Under the pieces are notes generated by a model. That model did not search any database. It was not told where the DNA came from and was given only the letters and a program-made list of their open reading frames with translations. A stretch of 64,000 nt of DNA from Lucifuga dentata (lineage: Eukaryota; Chordata; Actinopteri; Ophidiiformes; Bythitidae), in NCBI GenBank assembly GCA_014773175.1, contig VXCM01000305.1, positions 461,084 through 525,083 on the forward strand, in the 5' to 3' direction. How positions within the stretch are numbered: the first letter of the stretch is position 1; each line of letters opens with the position of its first letter. Below are positions 55,546-64,000 of the stretch, one piece after another. The position numbers and the translations under genes are program-made.

Positions 55546-56222
55546 ATGTAATTTCACTTTCTATTCACATTCTACTTTACAACATTTTGCAGCTGTGAAA
55601 CCCGTTTCATGAATTTTTATCAAACGACCAGAATCTTCAGTCAGTGGTTAGTTCACCAGCTGGAGCTCAGAACGTGGATAGCACAGTATATTGGTAAATC
55701 AACACAATTAATATATCTCCTAACCACAAATAAAATAATTTCATTCACAATGGAGATTTCAACTTATAAAGGACCAAAGGATGTCAGCCTTTGCTCTGTT
55801 GGCATCATTTCACTGGGCTGCTTGTGTATGTTTAATTAGTGTTGAGAACTGACAGGCCTGCTGCTCCAAGTTCCTTGATGTTTTCTGGTTGCCTTTGGCA
55901 TCACTGACCACATAATCATTGCTGGGCACATCAGGGACAGGGCTTGATTTTCAAAGGCTTTCGCTCCACTGATTCGCTGTGCATCCATGAGATTGATCAC
56001 AGTGGTTTATCTGTGGCAACATGTGTTTCATCCCTTCAGATTTGGGAGGAGGCAGCCTGAAGGGGTTGTGTCCTTGGTCCAGCTCTGGCTGAGGCACCAC
56101 ACAGATGGAGGGGGGACATTATGACAGCAGTACAGCCATGGTCTATGAGAAGTTGCCTGTGGCCCCCCTGTGATTAAAGCAGTGAGAGACAGAAAGAGGG
56201 ACAAAAGGAGAGGAAGGAAAGG

Positions 56223-56228
<6 letters not shown>
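55546..56228. other. Unique noncoding DNA
   Basis: Frames at 55609-55839 plus and 56028-56228 minus show no domain. Confidence 0.45.

Positions 56229-56269
<41 letters not shown>
56229..56269. repeat. (GA)n microsatellite
   Basis: About 20 uninterrupted GA units. Confidence 0.95.
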
Positions 56270-56271
<2 letters not shown>

Positions 56272-57003
56272 CCATCAACTGTTGCTTCAAAAAAGGACAG
56301 ATAAGCATGGCCTATTGTTCATTAGGTCTTCAACTCAATTAAACCAAAATTATTTCTTATCTTTCCCCTCTCAGTAAACTATCAGTATATCAAAAGTTTG
56401 CAGCATTGCTGCAAGTCTGATGGCAAAATAATAGTATAAAGCCACAAAAAGAAGGGGAGGAAAAATGCTTGCCTTGTCTGTAAACAACACTGTACATAGG
56501 TGCATAACTTGTATAATATTTCTCACATTTAAGGAGAGACCAGGAGAAACTGTCACCACAGTGATTAGAAATAAGAGTAGAATTTAAATAGATGAAAATA
56601 AAAGCAGTGGCATCAAATCAAAGAGCAAGTTACATGCTGCTGTTTTTGGTATTCAGAAGATGGTACTATTTGTTTGAGTATGCATTGTATTCATGAATCT
56701 GTTTATTTACTTCCCATGGCTTTTACAGTTGCCCTCTGCAGAAAGATTGTCTTTTATCAACACTGCCTGACACAGCCAGGAGTCCATGTTTGAGACTTAT
56801 GCACATTTTATTTTAATTTATTTGGGTTTTCATTAAAAAAATATGTTGACATCAACACTATTCAGCCCAAACTGGAACCCCTGAAACATTGTTGTTACTG
56901 CTTCTGCTACTACAATCAATAGTAAAAATCCTAGATGTTAAATATTTATTTCAACTATTGTTATGGTAAATCTTATTTTACAAAATTCATTGACAGTGTT
57001 AGG
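56270..57003. other. Unique noncoding DNA
   Basis: No gene recognised. Confidence 0.5.
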
Positions 57004-57660
57004 GTGTTGTCAGACCTATAGTTTGTTTGTTTTGGGGGACTAAAATTCATACAATGCTGCCTTGACCAATTGGTTTGATTTGGAATCACACAGAAAGAAC
57101 TTCATGCGATCCAAAATACATCAACAAAAGCATTATGCTGCTCTTTGGTCAGAAATATCTGAGGGTGGGAACAAAAAAATCAAATGAGGAAGAAAGTTAT
57201 TATGCCAAGATACTGGGATTCATTCAGAGCTGTGGTCATCATTAAACTTCAGGACAATGTCTGGAAAATTGTATATTGCTTCACATTACATGAATAGGAC
57301 ACACTGCCATAAGGCAGCTGAAATGAAGCGCATATGTTGAGCACATGCAACAACATGAAAAGCTTCAACACGTTGATCGGAAGAGATGTTAGTTAAACAT
57401 GATATGTTCACAGCATTTGCTATGGGTAATTAAAGGTGTAGTTTAACATTGACCACCGAGTACTTCCTGGTTCCAGATGAATCAATGGATCACCTTGTAG
57501 TTTGTTCCAAACTACTTCAGATAATGGTCACACCACAAACAACCTGTTTCAGAGTTTGTTTAGAACCAAGTCAGACTGAGACCATCCGATGAACTGAACT
57601 TTGAAGGGAAATGCTTCAGTATCCAAAGCATATTTCCCAAACTACTGTAGGTGTGAAGAC
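57004..57660. mobile_element. Possible MITE of about 650 bp
   Basis: The left end (GTGTTGTCAGACCTATAGTTTG, from about 57004) and the reverse complement of the right end (TTGTGTCTTCACACCTACAGTAGTTTG, to about 57663) share TGTC…A.ACCTA.AGT.GTTTG with small gaps. Inside, near the right end, CAAACTACTT, GTCACACCACAAAC and GTTTAGAACCAAGTCAG words occur. These echo fish MITEs with CACACC…GTTTGG ends. Arms are diverged and no target duplication was seen. Confidence 0.35.
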
Positions 57661-60172
57661 ACAAATTGAAAATCACTACTAGATTTCATGCAATGTTCTG
57701 CATTACAGGATGCTCAAACAGAAACCCCTGCAGATGTCGATTGTTTATGTATAATCAGTTTAAAGATTATTAAATATTTAAATTGCTTCATTCTTCTGCC
57801 TTGCTTCAGCATTTTTTACTTGTTACAGACAAGATAGGGACTTTTGACTGAGGCAAGAGAGGGATGAGATGGGATGAGATTTAAATTAATTTGAGCAAGC
57901 TTAAATCTCAGAGCCTATTCCACCGGAGACCTCAAGAGCACTTTTCGACTGTCAAAAAACTGGACTGTAGCCAGAAGAACAAGATCATTATTTCCATTGC
58001 ACTTGTTCTATATACTGTAAGCCAGAGACAAGCCCAGAGGGAAGGGAATTGACATTGATTTTTCTTTAGAAATTGATTTTTCTCTTCACTGACAACACTG
58101 TGAAGGCTTCAAAAATATAGCAACAGGAGTCACTCTGAACAGCAGCAGTTCATAAAGCAATCACTTCTACATTCAAACCTCCATCTGGTCATTCACGAAG
58201 CTTCAAAGGGCCAAATGACTTGTTCATGTCACATTACTGAAGTTTGAACTCTGATCATAAAGAATTGCAGTATGAAATAGCTATTAAAATAAATTCTTAC
58301 TCTCACAGAAAGCTTAAATGTTGAGAAATGGAGTTGGAGGTAGATTTATGCTAGGTTTTCAACCAGATAATGGACAAGTTTTATGCAAATTTACAAAAAC
58401 TTAGCAGAAAAAAGGCAAATTAGTGTGTTTCAATCAACAAGTGTAATAATAATAGATATAATAATAAATTTCACATTTAAGAATGCCAGTAACTCATTAT
58501 GGCATTTTGAACACTATTTCCCTTTGAGAAGTAATTTATTTTAAAGAACAAATGTCTCCGTCTACAAAAGGGGTTGATTTTCAGCAAGGCTCCCCAACCA
58601 GATTTAAATTTTCTGACTGAGTGGAGGATGTAACTTTGAGAGGAAGCAACATGTCTGTACAGTGTGATAAAAAGATCAGTGCCATTGTTTGAGTTCCCAC
58701 ATCAATCAAGTGTAATATTGTAATAATAATGTATTAATTAATGAAATAATAATAATAATGTATTGTGATATTTCAGCTTTTGTTTGTTTTTTCCAAATTT
58801 TCTGGTGTTTCTGGTCAAGTGTTTTTTTTTTTTGCGCAAATGGAAAATGCGCCCGAAAGTAATCTGTCATTAGAAAGTAATCATTCAAAATGCAGCTAAA
58901 GCGGTACCTAATGTGCCTAAGTTGTAGGAAGGTAACTGTTGTATAAAACTCATTCACTGGCAAAAGCTGAACAAAAGAAGATTGGGAACAAATTGTAGTA
59001 TTGTTTAAAATCCACCTAACCTTAATTAAGATAACCACAATGACTGTAACTTAACATATCCTACAGCCGCTTTATACTTAAAGCCACTAATTCTCTTTGC
59101 TGAAAGGCTTTAAAGAAGTTGCAGGAATCTTGCATTAGTACAATTCTGACATTTAAAACATGCTACTTTCTACAGCTAAACCCAACATGCCTTTTTTTTT
59201 TTTTTGTAAATTTTAATAGGCTTGACAAAACAGAAAGTTGTTCTTTTTAAAATGCAAAGTCTGTCTAAAGTCTGGAAAACACCTGGAGTACTTTGAGCTT
59301 CATTATTTTACATCTAAAACTACATGAGTTTCTGAGTGTTGGAGTTTTACTTTAAATTGAATTCCAAAGCTCAACACATTCAGGTATTTCCACAAATACA
59401 TGGTGAATGACATAAAGCCCGGAGCTTTCTTGATACGTTATCTTGCCTTCTTCTGTATATAGTTATCTACTGAATTTAATGTGTTGCATATTTAATGTGA
59501 TCAATAATTGTTACTACTTTATGAGTAAATGTGGCAGAGGGCACCCAGAGGTGACTCTCACACATCGTGGGTTAGTTTATAGATCAGCCAACTGCGTTTG
59601 ACACTGATTAGTATAGCATATCTCCCTGCTTTGGCAACCCCATGTTCTTTGTATAAGGTCATGTAAATATGCAGCATATTAATGTAATTATTCAAAACTA
59701 GAAGGTGTTTAACACTGACACATCACATTTCATTAGAAGGAATACTGATGTAGATACTTCTTAGGAAGTGAACCACATTCTGCAGTTGATTTCATCGCTG
59801 TGGGCCAATTTGAAACACATCCAGTTTTGTATAGAGAGAACTTGCAGAGAGTGACATGCTGCTACAATCCACTATGAGAGAGCATGAGATTAGTGGGTCT
59901 TTTCTCTGCCTCTGTTCTTTAATATATCCATCAGTGTGCAGTGGATGTAATTATTCTTGATAGGTGGAACAAGTGATTGGCTTTACGCTTGCAGAAGGCA
60001 TTCCTCAGCATGGTGACCAAAGGAAGTGAGATCAGAGGCAATTAACAACTAAGGGAGGAAAGTCACAGGGCTCTCAATCTTACTGCACAGCACTTAGGTT
60101 TGTGTTGTTGTTAATTACTAAAGTAGCTCACAAAAGTGAAAGAAAATCAGCAGTTTTGTTATTGAATCCTTT
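57661..60172. other. Unique AT-rich noncoding DNA
   Basis: TAATAA-rich stretches at 58443-58470 and 58716-58765 and short poly(T) at 58821 and 59190. The 110-codon minus frame (58706-59038) has no domain. No gene called. Confidence 0.45.
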
Positions 60173-60200
60173 TTATTATTATTATTATTATTATTTTATT
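60173..60200. repeat. (TTA)n microsatellite
   Basis: About eight TTA units. Confidence 0.9.
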
Positions 60201-61482
60201 TTTTTAAAACTGTTGCTTAAAGATGCAGAGTCATTAATGAATCGCATAGATTTTTTCCAATGCCTGCAGCCTTCATATACTGTATTGTTGAACCAAAATC
60301 TTAACATTTCCTCCTGTTATTATTTTCTTGATTTGAAAAAGACAGATTAAACGGTGCAAAGTTATGTGTTTCCAAATGAAACATTTTCAGGACTTCTGTT
60401 GTAGACCTGATAGCCTCTGTGGTTTAGATTGACAAGCGTTAAATAGCTTGGTGGCGGCTCCTGTATGCTCTATTATCACAAGAGGACATATCGACTGTTC
60501 CTGTTTAATGCATCAAGACTCCTCCTGTAGCACCCTGTCTCTGGCCTTCATCTATGATTCATTTTTATTAGCCATCATTCCTGGGATGGAGGCTCCCTAA
60601 GGCATCTACATGGTGCATGGGGCAGAGCGGAAGTTAGCTGACACGTAATCTGCTCAATGATGGACCGGTGCTATTTATTGGATCTCTCTGTGAACCATGA
60701 TTGGTTGACGAATGAAGCTAGGGAGGATATTAGGCATTCAGTGTACATAGACAAAACTTATAATATGGTGAAAGCAAGGTTATAGGGCAGCTTATGCTCA
60801 CATTCTATGTTGAGAAATGCAATGAAATAAAAATTCATAGCATCCCTACCGCCCCCTCCTCTCTTTACCCTCTGAATACCTCTGTGCATACCATAGCCCA
60901 GGAACCAAACCCCTCTGTATTTTTCAGATTAATTTAAACAAAAATCACTTTGACCAACAGACAGGGATTCTCTATGCTGACAACTCCTGTGCAGATAATT
61001 TCCCTGTGTGCCTCTGTGTACATATTTCCTTTCTTTGCCCTCTATCAAATTTAATCAGTCTCAGCTTTCCTCACAGGCTGAGGCAGCATGGTCAGTAAAA
61101 ATGCAACACAACTGACAACAGCAGAACTCTATTAATTTCTCAACCACCATGGCTGCCGGTCCTGTGTAATATTTGTCTTAGCTTGGGGTGAGCGGGATAT
61201 GTAAATTGTGTGGAATATGTTTCAGAATATAAATGATTAGAGATGCTTTCCCCATGGCAGAGACCTCTTTATCTATTGTATGTGTGTTCCTTTGCTCAGA
61301 AAATGATTTTATTTTGTTCAAATAATAACAGCAATAACAAAACATGTTGATCAGCAACATGCTTCACTCTAAAAACTGCACCAAATATTCACTCTATGAG
61401 CCATATTTTAAAAAGTGAATACTAAGTTACCTAAATTTGTTTATTTAGTTTTATGGTGTTAAATATTGCACAACAATTCTCA
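60201..61482. other. Unique DNA, possible regulatory stretch at 60390-60730
   Basis: 60390-60730 is non-repetitive and less AT-biased than its surroundings, and carries CAAT-like (GATTGGTTGACG) and TATTTATT words. No exon or transcript signal is seen. Regulatory function is conjecture. Confidence 0.3.
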
Positions 61483-61552
61483 TATATATATATTCTGCCT
61501 GTTCTTCATGTCTAATAGCATTGGCTCTTACAGCATATATATATATATATAT
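61483..61552. repeat. (TA)n tracts flanking a 46-bp unit
   Basis: TA runs at about 61482-61492 and 61535-61552 bracket copy 1 of the 46-bp direct repeat (61493-61538). Confidence 0.85.
61493..61538 (+). repeat. 46-bp exact direct repeat, copy 1
   Basis: Starts TTCTGCCTGTTCTTCATGTC and ends TTACAGCATAT; identical over 46 bp to 62312-62357, 819 bp downstream in the same orientation. No N lies nearby, unlike the artefactual duplications, so it may be real. Confidence 0.85.
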
Positions 61553-62311
61553 TCCAGCTGGAACAGTGCCTCTCATTACTGGTTCTTGTGTACCACAGCA
61601 CCGTATATTTTCCATCTCTCTTTGCTGTAACTGCTCTCTACATCAGGTATGCTACTCAGTCAAGAGCTGGTGACTCTCAGAGCTTCACTGGTAACTACAC
61701 CTGAATTAGCCAATCAGGGGATGAAGCATATGGTTCATTATGACACACAGGCTCCTGCCATATATTGTATGTGACCTTTTGTTCCTGCTGAGAATTCTAG
61801 TGGAGCTAAGCACAGACTGGGGAAGAGACATCTGTGTCACAAGAACAGTGTCCACCAGGAAAGGAGGAAACGGTCTTACTTGAGCTCTCGATGATTGTAG
61901 GTCATTTCAAGCCAAGACCAAAAGAAAAACATATACAGCAAATAGAAACTGATGAAGGAACACGTTGATGACCATGATGCATGCCACTGTGCAAATCTCC
62001 ACCTAGATGCTGATAAAAAAAGCTGTTGATGCTGCTCCAGCCACGTGGAATGTGATCGAACAGCTGGAGGGGATCCTTTCTGCTAGCACACAAATACTGT
62101 TACACAGCCAGGGGTTTTCCCATCACTCTGTCAGAATAACAGAAAATGAGCTGCTGCTGTGTCATAATGCAGATATAGGTCCCATGCAACATGTTATCAC
62201 ATGCACGGAGCATAAACCATGCAGTTATTCCACTGTTTCCCTTTGTAAACTTTAGGATAAAAAGCATCCAGCCTTAATAAGTTCCCAATGCTATTTGGTA
62301 TGAAGGACGAG
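61553..62311. other. Unique DNA between the two 46-bp repeats
   Basis: Two overlapping frames on opposite strands (61902-62093 minus, 62007-62255 plus) show no domain. No recombinase sequence continues here. Confidence 0.45.
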
Positions 62312-62357
62312 TTCTGCCTGTTCTTCATGTCTAATAGCATTGGCTCTTACAGCATAT
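62312..62357 (+). repeat. 46-bp exact direct repeat, copy 2
   Basis: Identical to 61493-61538. It lies about 40 bp beyond the point where the DIRS-like recombinase similarity stops (about 62398). Confidence 0.85.
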
Positions 62358-62399
62358 CTACGAGCACTGGCTCTTTATGATAATTAGCTCATCCCTCTG

Positions 62400-62572
62400 A
62401 TGAGCATAAAGCTGGGATGGACAGAAAGAGCTCAAAGGTCACTCACCCTCTTGGCTGATGTTAAGGCAAGCAGGATCATTGTCTTAATAGAAAAAACCTT
62501 AAGGACAATTTGGTCAATGTGCTTATAAGGCTCCCTAGAACAAGCCTTGAGGACTACCCGTAATATCCACTG
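62400..62572 (-). pseudogene. Tyrosine recombinase catalytic-domain fragment
   Basis: Fifty-seven residues on the minus strand, with an in-frame stop at 62432-62434 between VSDL and ALSVHP. The block L(K/S)(T/I)KT..LLALTSAKRV.DL.ALSV is characteristic of the recombinase in fish DIRS-type elements, which integrate through a circular DNA intermediate and not through a DDE integrase. The fragment ends before the remaining catalytic residues. Confidence 0.6.
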
Positions 62573-62800
62573 AGGGGCAGATACATGTGACACTGGTCAT
62601 ACCTAGCTGTTAGTCCACTACCATGTCCTCACTTTATTTTTCAAAACACAGCCATTTGGTCCTATAGATGGCAGCAGTAGAGAAATCATGCATTGTCTGT
62701 GTTATGCCAGCAGCTAAATTCAACTGCCTGACTCAGCCAATCCATAAGTGGCTGGTTCAGGCTGGGCCATGCAGCAGTCACACCATTGTCTCCAATATCT

Positions 62801-62983
62801 CTACCCACTAACTGGATCATCTCTGTGAACGTGCAAGTGCCATCCTGAGTCAGGAGCTATTGGGATGGCATGTAGCCTTTTCTGCCTGACCAGCAATGGG
62901 GTAATTTTCTCCATATCAGGTTCACAATGTCCTAATGTAGTTGCTTTTTGTCTGATTACAGGCCACTTTTTGACATGATGCAT
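62801..62983 (-). pseudogene. DIRS-like polyprotein linker fragment
   Basis: An open frame of 60 codons reading MHHVKKWPVIRQKA … PLLVRQKRLHAIPIAPDSGWHLHVHRDDP. The W.(R)…P..R.DLL.Q……W.P….W.LHVW spacing is what lies just upstream of the recombinase in fish DIRS elements; several of the usual Pro/Arg residues are changed. The Met is internal to the former protein. Confidence 0.5.
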
Positions 62984-63190
62984 GCTTTAGTGCTTTGAAA
63001 GCTGGAGATGTGTTACGCTGTAAAAAAGCATAACTTAACCTTGATCCATAGCCACAGATTCTCTGTGGTGATAGTCATCAACAAGGTGGATCAGAGTCCA
63101 ACCTGCCCGTTGATCTATGCCTCTGCTGTGTGACTGTATGTCCATGCTAACACATCTTTAGCAGTGGTGCAGAACTCTAGAGGGGCACCA

Positions 63191-64000
63191 GACAATGTCA
63201 TGAGTGGAAGAAGTCATCCTAGATCACTTCAACCAAATTGGATGAATGTGTTTGTGCATAACACTTTTTATACTGTTCATATGTGTGGACCCAGACAGCA
63301 TGGGCAAAGGGCGAAGCCTAAAACTACAGGATGTTATACAGGATTACATTTCATTCTGTCAGTTGCCATACTGCCTGCATCCTGGATGACATTTTAATTC
63401 ACTATCTAGGCATCTGTTTTTTTTTTTTTTCATTATTAATTAGACATGGTCAAAGATCATTTGTCAGTCAACAACCAGTAAATGTAATTCAATCTTAAAA
63501 AGCACACTTTGTTGGCTTTAACTGTATAATTGAAAATCAATCCCTTAAAGACCTCCGGCCTTCACAGCCTGCCCTATAGTTTGTACGTGATCATTTCTCC
63601 AACATAAAAAATACTGGTTATCAAATTCCTTGTTCAGTGGGTGTTGTATTCATTTCAACCCCCCTTTTAGGAGACAATTCACTGAGTTTATTGATTTACT
63701 GAGTGTTGTTGCTGTCATTTACTTTAATGGATATCCACTGACAGTGAGGTAAGAAACTATACCATATTATCCTTATTTAAATTGGTCTGTAAACATTTTT
63801 GAATGAAGACCATCTTGATTGTTGTTTGCCATAGTGATGTATACAGTATGATATTTTGCTGGACTGGAAGTGGTGATTTAGCCTTTTATTTGATAACTGG
63901 CTTTCAGAATCATAAAATATAATTGGTGCCATGATGAGAATGACTATTTCTCACATTATAAATCATTTTTTGGTCTAAAAGCCCAAAATTAATTTCACCA
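63191..64000. other. Unique noncoding DNA
   Basis: Poly(T) at 63418-63430. The 77-codon frame at 63164-63397 may still overlap old element DNA on the opposite strand but shows no domain. No gene seen to the end of the window. Confidence 0.45.

Larger units (their letters stand above)
62398..63190 (-). mobile_element. DIRS-like tyrosine-recombinase retrotransposon relic
   Basis: Read on the minus strand, several blocks follow the order found in fish DIRS-type polyproteins. A region between RNase H and recombinase reads WPVIRQKATTLG … WHLHVHRDDP (62983-62801). Next comes a short AIYRTKWLCFEK block (about 62670-62637), like the N-terminal core-binding part of the recombinase. Then the recombinase begins QWILRVVLKACSREPYKHID and continues IKTMILLALTSAKRVSDL, with a stop, then ALSVHPSFM (62572-62400). 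The Arg in SAKRVSDL fits the first catalytic Arg of tyrosine recombinases. The C-terminal half with HxxR and Tyr is absent. Frameshifts and stops show it is dead. Assignment is from recognition of the motif order, not a search. Confidence 0.6.

Noticed and set aside
1..64000. CRISPR arrays, operons, phage or bacterial gene clusters
   Set aside because: No regularly spaced repeats with unique spacers, no dense ORFs, no ribosome-binding sites; the repeat content is vertebrate in type.
1..64000. tRNA, rRNA or snRNA genes
   Set aside because: Apart from the degraded B-box-like head of the SINE-like copy, no cloverleaf or rRNA-like sequence was recognised; a covariance-model scan would be needed to exclude small ones.

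Overview
This window looks like gene-poor, AT-rich nuclear DNA from a ray-finned (teleost) fish. I found no intact protein-coding gene. The longest open frames are about 100-126 codons, show no recognisable domain, and mostly fall in low-complexity or microsatellite DNA. The vertebrate/fish call rests on dense CA/TG, GA/TC, TTA and TA microsatellites and on the mobile elements: hAT and Tc1/mariner-type DNA transposons, a YADD-bearing non-LTR retrotransposon fragment, a tRNA-headed SINE-like repeat and a tyrosine-recombinase (DIRS-like) retrotransposon remnant. The setting is best read as a large intron or a gene desert. Family names come from knowledge of these families; no search was run.

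Layout: 1-19.5 kb is mostly unique sequence with homopolymers, three G-rich tracts, a 5'-truncated SINE-like copy (14.26 kb) and one isolated pair of good splice signals around 19 nt (13.55 kb). From 19.5 to 31.4 kb there is a 749-bp inverted-repeat element, a 380-bp Tc1 deletion derivative, an imperfect tandem duplication of about 340 bp, a complete 1,099-bp hAT element with a perfect 8-bp target duplication, a 317-N gap and a tRNA-headed SINE-like copy. From 32 to 44 kb there are hairpins, a Tc1-type long-inverted-repeat relic (36.7 kb), a 485-bp TA-flanked MITE (38.0 kb), the non-LTR retrotransposon 3' half (39.4-40.6 kb) and a hAT-end relic (43.7 kb). From 44 to 57.7 kb there are large TC/CA/GA microsatellites, members of several repeat families seen earlier in the window, nested perfect palindromes (52.6 kb), a 3'-truncated second hAT copy (53.8-55.0 kb) and a possible MITE (57.0 kb). 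The end of the window carries a decayed DIRS-like recombinase region on the minus strand (62.4-63.2 kb) beside a 46-bp direct repeat.

The assembly leaves its own signature: 23 isolated single Ns, plus the long gap. Six of the Ns sit exactly between two identical copies of 61-67 bp, and nearly all the rest lie within or beside homopolymers. The short duplications are therefore very probably unmerged contig overlaps and not biology. No genes work together here; what can be described is a history of transposon insertion, deletion and decay, a few hairpins, and unique stretches that could hold regulatory elements. I did not find a convincing new biological system. The items most worth checking are the nested palindromes, the micro-exon candidate, the 46-bp direct repeat beside the recombinase relic, and the inverted-repeat families present in several copies.
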